From Anolis sagrei (lineage: Eukaryota; Chordata; Lepidosauria; Squamata; Anolidae): a stretch of DNA of 64,000 bases. The DNA is taken from contig NC_090023.1 in NCBI RefSeq assembly GCF_037176765.1, forward strand, positions 154,979,663-155,043,662. Reading direction: 5' to 3'. Position 1 is the first letter of the stretch, and each line of letters begins with the position of its first letter. Below the pieces are notes generated by a model. That model saw only the letters and a program-made list of their open reading frames with translations, was not told where the DNA came from and did no database searches. This document shows, in pieces, positions 49,381-62,186 of this stretch. Position numbers and translations under genes: made by a program.

Positions 49381-50780
49381 CCCCCCCCCACACACACACA
49401 CACACCAAATCCCCTGGCATTTCATTTTCATGCACCAGGGGGGGCTCCAGGACCACCTTAAAAGCAGTCTGGTAAGTTTTTTAAAAAAATTAAGGATAGT
49501 TTTTGGTGCTTGGGAAGAGAGAGTGGGCTCCATCTCTCAACTTTGGGCTCCAGGAGCCCAGAAGGTGTGAGATGACAATGGGGGTGAGTCCCCACAGGTC
49601 CAATACCCCATTAGATCCAGGCTTTTCAGAAGGTCTGGATCTAATGGGAATATCTAATTAATTTGCAACAAAGTAGGGAAACCAAATTAATTTGCTTTTG
49701 CCAGAGGTATTGTTTGGGCACATCAGTTAAAAGAGTGACAGGACCCTCCTTTTTGAGCCTCTCTGGAAGGGCCCTGACAAGAATTAAAACTGGTTCCTAA
49801 GCTTCAGATTCTTAAAAAAAAACAAATAAGAAACTGCAAAACTGGAAAGGAAAGGAAAGTAGAGCGATAAAGATAATAAAAGCTAATGCTTTGGGTAAAT
49901 TTAACCAGGAGGAAGGATTAAATAATATTATTTGGATTGGCTATTTAAATATTTTGATGATGTCAGAGAGAGAAGGGAGTATCAAGCTTTAGTGCTAGAA
50001 ATTATCATGAAAAAGGCTCATGGCTTACAATTATTAACTACTACCCATTTAACTTAAGGTGATTTAGTTACATACATCTTTATGACTGTAATTGCCATCT
50101 GTCTAGGAAGGGAGGGTGTTCATTGTACTCAGTAGGGCTTGCTTCCAATAAATGTTTGTTGTTCATTTGTTCCGTCGCTTCCGATTCTTTGGGACCTCAT
50201 GAATGAGCCCACGCCAAAGCTCCCTGTTGATCGTCACCACCCCCAGCTCCTTCAAGGTCAATCTAGTCACTTCAAGGATGCCATCCATCCATCTTGCCCT
50301 TGGTCGACCCCTCTTCCTTCTTAAATAGAACTGTACTTACAGTAAAACTGTGAAATATAGAATGCAGTGCTACTGTTCCAACATTAAAATATATCTACAA
50401 TACAAATTTACACATTGGCTTTGTTTGTATCTTATGGATTTCTTTCCCCAAAGAATATTATGCTATTTAGGGAATAAACATGCATGGTATTTTTAAAACT
50501 TAAATGATATTATATAAATACAGTCTTTGTACTGTGATAAGTCAATAAGTATATGCTTTCAATGAAAAGTGAAAAGCTTGAATGCTCTTAGCTTCCCACC
50601 CACACAATTGTTTCTTTGTGTTTAGGTTTGTCTCATCAGCCAGGTATATTCTAAGGCAGTAACCCGGATGCCACAGTCTTGTTGAAAAGTTTTACTGGAA
50701 AGCAATAGACTTGCTCAGGAGAATTATGACCAGAATATTTATCTTTAAACAAACTTCAGTTCTGTTTACATAATCTAAAG

Positions 50781-50896
50781 CTTATAAATGGCAAGTGGAA
50801 TATATTTGCTAATTATTTCCTTCAGACTTCTGTGGAACATTGGAAACAGTGACCAACTGTAACAAGACGACTGGATCCTGGAAAGAACTTCAGCAG
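50781..50896 (+). promoter_or_regulatory. possible promoter and noncoding exon of collectin 5
   Basis: This is the unit B counterpart of 40188-40303, with the TATA-like box, the exon body and a GTAGAA donor retained. If it is real, duplication gave the chimera its own promoter. Confidence 0.35.
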
Positions 50897-51228
50897 GTAG
50901 AAATGTTTTATATACATTATATATGTAGGATAATAATTATTTTTGAGTATAAATAAATTGTCTAGAACAACATTGGCTTATTTTGATTGATTAATGTAAT
51001 GGCTGTAAAGGGAAGTAGAAGAGAATTCTCCACATTATAGGAGACTGAGAGTATTTCTTGCTCTTTATGCTCTTTCAGTACTACCATGTACACAGCATAA
51101 TGAATCAGTAGACTCACTCATAAATGCCTCTTACTGTACACTGTTCAATATTTCTACTTCCCTTCTAAGGCTGGATACACACTGCCATAAAATCCAGTAT
51201 CTGATCCCAGATTATCTGCTTTGAACTT

Positions 51229-51892
51229 AGGGCCCGTCCAGACAGCCCCTTTATTTCGGAAACTTCCACAATAAAAAAGGGGCCTTTCTAGATGACGTTT
51301 TGGGCAGTCCTGCATTAATTAGGCACAAGCCAGGAAAACCCTGGTTTGTGTCGACTTAATTTGTTAGTAGATTTATTCTGTGCCTTAATTTGGTAAATCC
51401 AGTACTTCTGGGTCTGGACTGCAGAATACTGCAGTCCAGACACCATTCCCACAATTTACCAGGCTAAATAAGACTGGTAAACTGTGGGATTACCCCTTAG
51501 AAAAGTAGTAAAAACTTACCTATCCTCCATTAAAAACCTCGGCAAGCTCTCCCGGCGCATAGAAATGATGCACCGGGAGAGGGGAGGAGAGGAAGGAAAA
51601 TCGCTTCCCCCCACTCGCTCTCCTGGCACGTCATTTCTATGCACCAGGAAAGCTTGCCAAGGCTTCTAATGTAGGATAGGTAAATTTTTACTACTTTTCT
51701 AAGAGGTCTGGGGGCTTGGGGGGGAGGGAGGGCCTCTGGACATACTCTTGGGATAGTCCCAAGAGAGCATCTGGACACCCACGCAAGAAAGCATGCTCTT
51801 TCTGGTTTGGGTGTGGACACCCCCCCCCCCCACAAACATCCGCATTTTTAACGCAAATGTTTGTGGGATCAAGGGCTATCAGGAATCGCCCT
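51229..51892. mobile_element. foldback DNA element, private to unit B
   Basis: Ends agggcccgtccagacagccc and its inverted partner agggcgattcctgatagccc. Long inner inverted arms (cttacctatcctcc against ggataggtaaatt). Splits a MITE. Confidence 0.7.
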
Positions 51893-51935
51893 ACATTATA
51901 GGAGACTATACTGTCATATAATCCAGTTCAAAGCA

Positions 51936-52019
51936 ATGTTTACCATATATATGTTGTGCTCCACCCTGAGTCCCCTGTGGGGTGAGAAGAGTGGAATATA
52001 AATGTTTTAAATAAATAAA
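51936..52019 (+). mobile_element. LINE 3' tail, private to unit B
   Basis: ccaccctgagtcccctgtgg...aaataaataaat inserted in a MITE that is whole at this point in unit A (40750). Confidence 0.6.
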
Positions 52020-52512
52020 TAATCTGAGATTGGAAACTGGATTTTATGGCAGTATACAAGGGGCCTAAGATTGCAAGCTAGTCCTGGTATAGAGACAGCA
52101 TTCCTGCATTAACTTAAGTGTTCCTAGAAAATAAATCATATGTACAAATTGGCAATAGTATTCACTCACTGAAAGAAGAGCATGTATACACTCAGGTTCT
52201 TTCTACACTGCCATATAATCCAGATTATCAGTGGATTATCCACATTATCTACTTGAACTGGATGATGTGAGTCTACATTGCCATATAATTCAGTTCAAAT
52301 AATCTGGATTTTATATGGCAGTGTATTAGGGGGCCTCAGAGACCTTTTATGGAGATACACTAATTATAACTTGCTAATTAGGGTAGAAATTAACTGTATG
52401 GGGTTTTTATTTTCTACTGACAACATCAGTTGCAAGACACATCTCCAGTGTGAGGGCTCGTCTAATTTTTTATGTTCCTTTATTTTGATCCAGATCATAC
52501 ATCTAAACCATC

Positions 52513-55500
52513 ATGATACTTCTAATTCTTTCTTCGCTGGTCCTAGTTGTACCAGCACAAAAACCCACAAGCTCACCTGCACACCGTGTTCTTCCAGGAT
52601 GGTTTCCAAATGCTTGTACATTAGTTATATGTGCTCCACCAGAGAGAGACTCCAAAGATGGAAAGCAAGGTACTAAACTTTTCAAGGAGTCTGTTGACTC
52701 CTACTTCTCTGTTTACTAGGGTGAGAATTGGCAAGCTTTGTATTATCTTGGTCCACCCTGGTCTTCCATAACTGATCCTAGAGCCAGAACAACCTACATT
52801 TTTCAAGGGCAAGATCTGTAAGAAAGATGGCATCATCTATAATGGAGATAGACCCATGTTCTCAGGGCTCTGTCATGAAGTCATCCTAGTACACTCACCT
52901 TATATCACAGGATCTGATCAAAGTTGTCTGTTTGAACTGGATGATATGAATCTCCACTACCAGATATTCTTGTTTCATATCCTCGGATATAGGGCAGCAT
53001 AGAAGGGGACTAAGTCCCACTATAGATTTATTCCTGAATATACCCACAGAATGTATGTATATTCAGAAATATTTGAATGCCAATGACCCCTTACTGTCTG
53101 TACAAATTTCTCGGGATGTACATATAACAGTGTACCGAGCTATAAGACAATGAACTATGTTTCTGAACTTTTTCCTGATTGAATATAATAAATGTATTGA
53201 AATAGAAACTGAAGCTGATTCTATCTCTTTCCTTGACTCAAGGTTAGTGGCACCCACATATTGGCCCTGTTAACCTGGGAGTTTATTGAATACCTGGTTT
53301 CTCACATGTCAAGGATCCAAGAGTAATTATAAATGCAAGTGGGAGCAACCTGAGTGTCAAGGGACCTTGGGTGAATAATACCTGACCACTGGTCTGGCTT
53401 CAGGGAGGGGGATGCAAACATACCCATTAGGAATATTTCCAAAGAACTTTGAGCTACATTTCTTGAAAAGAAATATTTAAAATGTTTTAAAAGTACATGT
53501 AGCTATTGTTCTTTTAAAAAATTTCTATTGGGACATAGAGACAGCATTTTGATGGAAGGATTTAAAGTATTACAGCATAAGAAATCTCACATGTTTGACC
53601 AGACATTTTTGATAAAATATGTTCATCTCTATAGGAGTATTTCCCCCCTCTCTTAGAATTACCAAGAATCCAAGAACTGTGGGGTCCACCAGCACCACCC
53701 TCCAAACCAGGATCAAAAGGAGATGATAATCTTCCAGGCAAGTATACACTATCATCATTGATCTAGTAGCAATAGTAGAAGTAATAATAGTAGCAGTGAT
53801 ATTGCTAGGCATTGCACAAAAGATAAATTCATATGGCCACAGATGTCAGAGCTAATGAGGAGTGAGTCTTAACATCTTATTTCTTTTTATTATATACAAA
53901 TAAGTAAGGTTGTCACGTATCTGGGATGCACTTGTAGGTATTTCCCATCTGGATCTCATCCATCTTTCCCAATAAAGTCATTACTAATGAATTAGACTAA
54001 CAACAGAAAATTTTAGTTCTCCACAGAACACAACACAACACACAAGATGGCAGCTGCCCAGATAGAAATATTTCAACTTAGCTAGAAAAGCAACATAGCA
54101 GCAGGGATGTAAAAATATTTGAAATTTGTCTCACATTTGACTTTGTTTAAAAAGCTATAAACCGTAGTAGTGAAACAGTCTCTGTGTTTGCAATTTTGAG
54201 AGTTTTTATGTGAAACAGGTCCTTGTTGAATTTTTTTTTTGCTAATAAAGGAATTCTGAAAAGAGAAAATCATTTAAAAGTAAGCAAAGACTCCAGTAAA
54301 CTTGCCCAGTAGTGACAAAACCTTTGAGATGGTAAGTTAAGCAGATGCCATTTTAACCCAATTAGAAAAAAAGTTCAGTACTGTTACGACCTTATCATAA
54401 AGCTCCGCTTTCCCAAGTGTCTGGGGAGGAATGAGGGAGAAGCAAGGAGAATCTGTCACCCCTCACACAGCTCCCTTTCTGTGATGTTTTCCTCATCATA
54501 TGGGGAAAGTGTCACCATTGCAGGGAGACCTGCCATGTTGCTGTTGCGGGTGGTGGTGGTCTATGCTAGTAGTCACACAATGTTATGTGATGTCCAGCAT
54601 CGGCCTCCATGAGGTTAATGCATTCCAGGATGTTAAAATCACACCATCTAATGAGATAGTTAGACTGGATCTACGCAGCCCTATATCCTAGGATTTGATC
54701 CCAGATTATCTGATTATCCCAGATTATCTGACATTGTAGATTTATATAATCCAATTCAAAGCAGATAATCTGTAATCAGATCCTGGGATATAAGGCAATA
54801 TAAACCCAGCCTCACTTCCCAACAAAGGGCATCAACTGGACCTACTATTTCCATCTTGACCACACTCTGATTTTACTTGGCTATAGAGGGGACTTGGTTT
54901 AAAAAAGGGAATTTTCAGAGATGTTCCCAATGCCCATATATCAAGAGTTACTACCATATCGGCCTATTTCTGCAGTAGGCCTATGTTTACAGAAAATGCT
55001 GATTGTTTGAGAAATCAGTGCTCCAAAAAAGAAGTTACTATTCAAGAATAACTATATCCGGACAAAACCAGCTAGCTGTTGGCTAGATAGAACCCCCAAG
55101 TTTCCGAGTCACTCTGGAGCCATGTTTGCAACAGACTAACAGATAAGATACAGTCATGGGCAGAGAACAATAGACCATAGTTGTGCCATTGCTAGGATCC
55201 CGCGTGTGCTATAATGTCAATCAAAATCATAAACAACTAATGAACAACTACATAGCTAGCTTAGACCAATGAAATGATTTGTCTTTGGGACAAGACAAAT
55301 AGTAAATTCCATTTACTATAAATGCTCTGCAGCCCCATTGGGGGTTGCGACAAACCCTTTGATTGCATCCCTGTATGCTTGTTTGTTGTTATTGCTATGG
55401 CCATGCAATAAATAGGTTTTTTTGCAATTTAAAAGATTCAACTTTTATGGTGTCCATCCTTGCCCTCCCTATTAGAAAGGGGGCTTCTGCCTTTTTGGGA

Positions 55501-58500
55501 AATATTTTGGTTTCTTTGCCCCTACAGATACATGGCCCCATTTGTAAAATGTTGCAGGACATGTAATATTTATAAAATACAATTACAAGACTGCTTTAGT
55601 TCCATTTCCAAACAATGTGAGAATTACTTTAATTCAGCATTGGAAAAAATCAACATTTGCTTTATGCAACAGTGGACTGGCCAAGAACAATAAGATCAAA
55701 CATTCCTTTTATCCACAAGGTAAACCTTGCTTAACCAGCTTTTCTTGACAGAAAGACCACAGGACAGAACATCTATTGTTTCAGCTCTGAAATACCCTTC
55801 TGTCTCAGCAAGAGAATGTTTACTTTGCTTGTTATGTACAATAAAAATTTCCTTGTTCTGTACAATAAAAATGTGTCATATATCCACATAATGCCAGATA
55901 TCCCAACCTCGTAATGTGAGTGAGAGAAAGCAGGAACAAATGCATTACATACCAAATGGAGGGGCTAGAGTGCCTGTCTGTCTTTCGTGAGCCTGGCTGT
56001 GCCTGCTCTTCCTGCTCTTGTCTTTCCAGGCTGAGTCAAGTAGAATGCTGAGTTGATTCCATGCCAACTGCTGTTCATTTGGAACTCAAATTGCAGCAAC
56101 TGATGTAACCTGAAGAGAAGGAGGGAAAGGGGAGAAGAAGGGGGAGACTGGGACATTATAAATGCAACAGAAAAAGCGCAATGGAAAGGGATTAGTTGAA
56201 ATAATCAATTCCAAATTTGGACGTTTGGAGGTGTGCACGTGTGTTACCTGGGAACACTGTTTAGAGATCTGAGTTAACTGGATCTTACAAACAAACTACT
56301 GAATTGGTTAGCTGTTACATTAGTTCACAGGTAGCGACAAGGACATTGCTCTCTCCAAATAAGGATTGAGGCCAACCAAATATCAATTTATTTCATTAGC
56401 CATATTTCTAGCATTGCAGAGGGTGAGACATTGAGACTCACTCTCAATCAGAACTTTTACTTTTGCTGTGTTTATTTTTCCTTGGTGCTGAATTGAAAAT
56501 TTAAGTTACTGCAATTCTAGAAATTTAAGGGAATGAATGAAAATATTATGAAAGCATGCCCTCATTCTGTCACACAAATAGCTGGACCACTTTATTATTT
56601 AGATTTATCACATATACATTCATATGAACTTTAGAATAAAAATCATCTCCAGTATATCATCAGTACCCTTAAACTGATATAATAATTTCACAGTGTAGTT
56701 TTGTACAAAGGCAGTATATTTAACATAACAACCAAAATGTAAAATAGTAAAGACATTTGGCTGTTTGTAATGGCTGAAGTGATTCTTATGATATTTCCGT
56801 ATCTAGCTCACATAGCCAGACCCCAAAACTGTGGGAAAACTGGAATATACACTCACATGTGATGAGATTGTGAAAAATACAAATGTTTCATAAAAGGAAA
56901 TGGAGGAACTATTAGAGATAAAAATATATTGGAAGAAGACACATTTTCCCCCATAAAAATGAAGGCAAAGGGGAATCTAAAGAATGAGAGGGATTCATAA
57001 ATTACATGTTATATGCAATCAAAGCCTCATTTGCTTTAGGCTGAAAGGACCAAAAGAAATGGAACAGCCCTGGGACAAAACATTACAGACTCAAAACAAA
57101 TTTATTACAAAAATTTATAAAAAAGTATTAGAATGGGAGACCGAAAAAGAAAGGATAAAGGACTGTATGGTAAAATGGGCGGCCAATTTTGGCCACACAA
57201 TTAGCTTGGACAACTGGGAAAAATGTGGACAAGGAAAATAAAGCTTATTTATTTGTATGACATCCAGGAAAACTGGTATAAAATGTTCTTCCGCTGGTTC
57301 TTCCACTGGTAAACTCTCAAAATGTTATAAAAATACTAATGGAAAATGTTGGAAATGCGAGAAAGAAAAAGGGACGTTCCACCATATGTGGTGGAGCTGT
57401 GAAATAGCTAAAAAGTATTGGAAGGAGTTACACAATCCAACCCAAACAATTCTAAAAACAAAATTTCAATTCAAATCAAAAGATTTCCTTTTGGGCATAA
57501 TAGATCTAGGCTGGGACAGAAATAAAGAGGCGCTATTCAATTATCTAATATCAGCAACTAGAATAGTTTATGCACATTATTGGAGAGGAAAAGAAACCCC
57601 TAGTTGAATAGAATGGCTAAACAAAATGATAGAAATAAGTCATTTAGATAGCTTGACACAACAACTTAGACATAAACAAAGTAAAATAATAGTAGATTGG
57701 AGTTCGTTAACTAAATTTATGGAAGAAAAAAATGGAAATTTGGATATGAATGTTATGGGGAGAATAGATTTCCTCCCCATAAACCTTGAATAAGAAGAGG
57801 ATTAAGTATACAAGAAGTGTGAACTGGAGAAGACACAACCCAGAAATGAAAAGACAGGAAGACAAAGCCATACCCCCTCCCCCCCCCCACTCCCCAACCC
57901 CCATCATCCTTCCCCTGTTACCATCTACTCCTTTTTTTTGAACTACCCCTTTTTATTAACCTCCCTTTTCCACCCCACAACCTTCAACCCACTACTGTTA
58001 CCTCCCCCCCCCCATTACATTCCCCTCTTTTTCCCCCATTGATTTTTTTATGTAATCTTTCAATAAAGATATTTTTTAAAAAGAAATAGGACACAAAAAC
58101 ATGGTATAAATATTTAGCTGACTACCTCCTCCAAAACTACATTAACAAAAGTTACTACAGGATAGGCCAAATCAGAAAGTCATGGGAGGCAAAATGGAAA
58201 GCCTTTATTTACAGAATAAGGGTGGAAAATAAATATAAGGAATTAAACAAGATTATCCTCATGATCAAATAATTGTAATAACTACAGCAAAAAAATGTAA
58301 ACTGTTCCTGGGGAGGGGAGAGAGAAAGAGGAGAAATAATGTAACATGTGTTACTAATGCAAAATGTTTTGAATGTTTGTAAAATTTTGTGTAGTACTAT
58401 TCACAGTAATTTTGAAAATAAAAAAGGGAAAATGATATTTCCATATTTTTGTTGGTTTTTTTTTTAAAAAAGGACAGCTCATCACTGGATGCTGTGGGTA

Positions 58501-60288
58501 GGTGCACTGGAACTGGAACAGTGTGTTCCATTAACTATAAAACACATTTCCTAGACATTGTTAGCTATGGTGATTTTTTTTAAGTTGCTTAAAGAATTTC
58601 ATTAGATCTGAAAATGTGATGTAACTTTTTCTCGTTCAGAACTTGAGTCTCTTAAAACAGAAATGAAGAATTTGCAGATACAACTGGATATTTTAAAAGC
58701 TACCATCACTAAAACTCAGAAAGGTAAGAAGGACAAAGTATGGTTTTATTTGGTCCAAAGTGTCTTACATCATTAAATTTTGGTTTAGTTTCAAAGTCAC
58801 TTGTTTATACCCAATTACATTTGGCAGTTTAATAAAAACAAAAAGAACATTTTGATTAAACAAAAAATATAAGAAATTTAGGCATTGGCAGCTATAAGCA
58901 TTTTCAATCCTCGCCATGTTCACAAGAACAGAACATAGTTTGAAAAGTTTCTCACAATCAAGAATTCTTTTTGGTGACTTTTAGTGGCACTACAAGCTAC
59001 CTATCCCAGGCCCCTTCCACACTGTTAAATAAAATCTCACATTTTCTGCTTTGAATTGGAATATATGGCAGTGTGGACTCAGATAACTTAGTTTAAGATA
59101 GATATTGTGGGATTTTCTGTCTTGATATTCTAGGTTATATGGCTGTGTGGAAGGGTCCCCAGGAACTTCACTCATGGTGGTTAAAGTGGTATCAAAGCAC
59201 AGCAACTGTATTGTGTGAAAGAGACTATTGACAAATGGCCCAAAATAACCTCAATCACCTAATATTTATGAACTAACAAGGAAATGTGTGTGTTTGTCTC
59301 ATTGGGAGTTGTAGTTTGGGGAAAATAAATCTTGAGTATTGGGAGTTGTAGTTGCTGGGATTTATAGTTCACATACAATCAAAGAGCATTCTGAATCCCA
59401 CAAACTACAATATTGGGGCAAACTTCCCACTCAGAACCCCCATGACCAACAGAAAATACTTAAGGCCATCCAGTCCAGGGCAAGAGAACGTAATCAAAGC
59501 CCTCCTGACAAAGAGCCATCCAGCCATAGTTATAGATAGATAGATATGATTCACACACAGAGAGAGAGATAGTGTCCAGATTATCTGCTTTGAACAGGAT
59601 TATATGAGTCTACACTGCCATATAATCCAGTTGAAAACAGATAATCTGAATTTTATATGGCAGTGTAAGGGGCCTAAAAGAGAATTCTACCTTGATAGAA
59701 TTGTTCTAAGACAATAATCAAAATAAATGTCCATAAATGGATTAACCTTGTCCTGTTTATTTTTTCAGTGCAGTTCTGCCATAAAGACCCCTTAAAGTTT
59801 ACTTACTGAGATCCTTTCCCCTTACCACTGAAATCCAAAATCCTACCATTCTCCTCACTGCATGTATAAGCAATGCATATGATTTTAAAGCTCTGCAAAT
59901 CTGTTTTCTCCTAGCTATCCTTGCCCCCAATGGTGTGATTGTGGCTGAAAAAATATTCAAAACAGACGGCTCCAGGGGTGATTTTGATGCTGCACAAGCC
60001 CACTGTGTGCACATGGGTGGGACTCTGGCTGTGCCAAGGAATGCTGCAGAGAACAGCGCCCTCCAGCAAATAGTGACATGGCATAACGCAAGAGCAGTTC
60101 TTGGAATCAGCGACAGGGCAACAGAAGGCAAGTTTGAGGATCTCAATGGCCAAGTCATTGAATACTCAAATTGGGCACCAGGAGAACCAAATGATGTTGG
60201 CAATGAAGACTGTGCAGAAATGCATCCGGATGGCAAGTGGCATGATAGAGGTTGTGCACTTGAGTGGTTAGTCATCTGTGAATTCTGA
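52513..60288 (+). CDS. collectin 5, collagen-poor collectin (4 coding exons, 231 aa)
   Basis: Predicted secreted lectin. Coding exons are 52513-52669, 53657-53737, 58640-58723 and 59915-60288; they join in phase 1 to 696 nt. The signal peptide and NACTLVIC segment (C35, C40) resemble SP-D. Exon 2 (residues 53-79) sits where a collagen exon should be but keeps only fragments such as GPPAPP and PGSKGDD, so no stable triple helix is expected. Its donor is GC (cttccag/gcaagt), matching the known GC-AG intron consensus. The neck (80-107) is an intact heptad-like helix. The lectin domain (108-231) keeps its four cysteines and EPN (198-200), but the Ca2+-ligand motif WND reads WHD (216-218). The nearest AATAAA I found is far downstream (61121). 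Function and subfamily are open; it could be a lectin that relies on neck trimers only, or one losing sugar binding. Confidence 0.75.
53657..53737 (+). CDS. collectin 5 exon 2, degenerate collagen exon with GC donor
   Basis: The exon is 81 nt, in phase, between acceptor ctctcttag and donor GCAAGT. Collagen exons elsewhere in the cluster are 99 or 117 nt with perfect triplets. Here glycine spacing is lost after two or three triplets. Counting it as an exon rests on frame, phase and splice sites. Confidence 0.6.
53740..56800. other. collectin 5 intron 2
   Basis: No further collagen exon was seen. It holds a GC-rich interspersed repeat (54385-54660) and a palindromic MITE (54664-54812). The remainder is unassigned. 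Confidence 0.5.
56815..58440 (+). mobile_element. nested L1 LINEs
   Basis: An older, degraded L1 (56815-56990 and 58085-58440) is split by a younger 5'-truncated L1 (about 57000-58083). The younger one encodes GTFHHMWWSCEIAKKYW and ATRIVYAHYWRGKE and ends in an AATAAA-like A-rich tail. Confidence 0.7.
59009..59677. repeat. cluster of MITEs and hAT module
   Basis: CTTCCA-type MITE (59009-59161), the gttgtagttgctgggattta module (about 59305-59460), a CR1 scrap (59461-59530) and a catataatccag MITE (59575-59677). All lie before the collectin 5 lectin exon. Confidence 0.55.
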
Positions 60289-60720
60289 AAACTTGATTTT
60301 GTCTTTTCACAAAAAGAAAAGAAAAAGAAGATTATAGAAACGTACAATTTGTTTTGCTTATATAAGTTTTCTCAGGAAGATGCAGTTTATTTTGATTATA
60401 TTTTGAGTAAGTTAAACACATGCTTCCAGCATCTATATAGTAGGTTTTCTCTGAATACAGAAGTTGACACTGATGAGGTATAGATAAATTGATAGCATTC
60501 TGATCAACATCTCTTGCTTATTGTTTTTATATTGTTACCCAGTTCTCATTATTCCAGTCCTATAGCTTTTTAAATGCATTCACTTGAGCATTGAAAACTT
60601 TGAGACAGCTACAGAAGGACACAATTCATCTGACAATGGAGTAGAGAGACCATCACTCGATACAAAAGATCCTGACTGCAAGCTATTTTTTAAAAAATCC
60701 TGTTCTCTGCTTAAATACTT

Positions 60721-60893
60721 GTTGTTGTTCATTTGTTCAGTCGTCTCCGACTCTTCGTGACCTCATGGACCAGCCCACGCCAGAGCTCCCTGTCGGCCGT
60801 CACCACCCCCAGCTCCTTCAAGGTCAGTCCAGTCACTTCAAGGATGCGATCCATCCATCTTTCCCTTGGTCGGCCCCTCTTCCTTTTACCTTC
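60721..60893 (-). mobile_element. BovB LINE 3' fragment
   Basis: Minus-strand text encodes GKRKRGRPRERWMDRI and VHEVTKSRRRLN. Same 3' end as at 18582. Confidence 0.8.
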
Positions 60894-60899
60894 CAAAGG

Positions 60900-61950
60900 C
60901 TTTAGAATAGTCAATGAAACAGAAATAGATGTTTTTTCTGAAACTTAAATTTTCTGAAGCTTAAATACTAGTGAAGTGCATTGTTATTGTTTTTTTCTTC
61001 ACGTCCTTGGGTTTCAGCTTTTCATAAACTACAATGCAATATATTCTTAAAGGCAGCTAACTGGAAATGATCCACTATAAAGAAAACCTGATTCCCTGTA
61101 AATTGTCCTCATTTGGCAAGAATAAAGCTGATTAATCCTCTGTCATCCCACTTTTCCTGCTGCTTTGTAAAAAATTACATTTTTTCAAGTTTTTTTTTCA
61201 CTTACCCCTTTGAACTAGCTTTTATGAATTGTTGAACCACAAGACCACAGGTGAACAAAAATATTTGTGATGTAACCTCCAAATCAGGGCTAATTAAGCA
61301 TCGAATTTATTTTTAATAATACTAATAGGTCAATGCTTTGAATAATCTACTTAAATATTTCAGTCATCTTTAGTTACTGGAGTAAAAATATTCCGAATTA
61401 ATTTTTTGCATATTAAATATGAAAGCAACTTTTTTCTTATTCACACAAATAATTGCATACATTCCCACAACTATCACTAAGTATCCTTCTCACATTTGCA
61501 GGATATTCTACCAAATATTTTCTCCTGAGTTTTCTCTCTCTCTCCTTTGTTCAGACATAAAGGTGCAAATGTGCTTGCTTGCTTGATTGCTTATGTTTTG
61601 TTGACATGTTTTTCCTCATTCTAAGGCACTTTGAGTCCGCTTATAGAGAGAAAAAAGTGGGGTAATAACAATAATAACATTTGTGACTACAATTACTTTA
61701 CTATCTATATTCTTTTACTATATATATAACTCCAAAATGATGTGAATTCCTGTGCACTTTCTACCCCTCTGCTTCCTTCCAACAGACTATCCCTAACTGT
61801 CAAAATATAACTGCCATACTGGATAATAAAATGATGGGGTCATTTGACATGAGCATGGTTTGTTGGTCTTAGTGTTGGTTGGGATCACATCCTGGGGAAA
61901 ATGGTGATTCATAAATAATAAAGCTATCAGGCTTTGAATTTCCATTCAGT
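60900..61950. other. downstream of collectin 5
   Basis: AT-rich. A short LINE tail lies at 61622-61680 (tttgagtccgcttatag). The AATAAA at 61121 is the nearest polyadenylation signal I see for collectin 5. Confidence 0.4.
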
Positions 61951-61954
61951 CATG

Positions 61955-62105
61955 AAAACCCATTGGGTGACTTTGGGCAAGTCACATTCTCTCAGCCTTG
62001 AAAAGGGCAGTGGTACATCTCCTTTGAATAAATCTTGCCAAGAAAACCCTGCATTAGGGTCACTATAAATCAGTCAACTTGAAAGTAAGTAATAGCAGCA
62101 ACATT
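61955..62105 (+). mobile_element. Sauria-type SINE 3' half
   Basis: gactttgggcaagtcacat, aatcttgccaagaaaaccc and the BovB-like tail gggtcactataaatcagtc. Confidence 0.65.
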
Positions 62106-62186
62106 CAACATGTTGCCTTGATTTTCAATGCATACAATCAGGATCTCTTGTAACACACACTTTGGGGATCTATCAGTGTTCCCTAG

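Larger units (their letters stand above)
43597..52866 (+). repeat. tandem duplication unit B
   Basis: The unit begins at the junction where the right end of unit A meets a second copy of collectin 3 intron 2. It ends near tagacccatgttctcaggg in collectin 5 intron 1. Private insertions include an L2 3' end (44516-45323), about 2.9 kb at 46476-49380, a foldback element (51229-51892) and a LINE tail (51936-52019). Confidence 0.85.
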
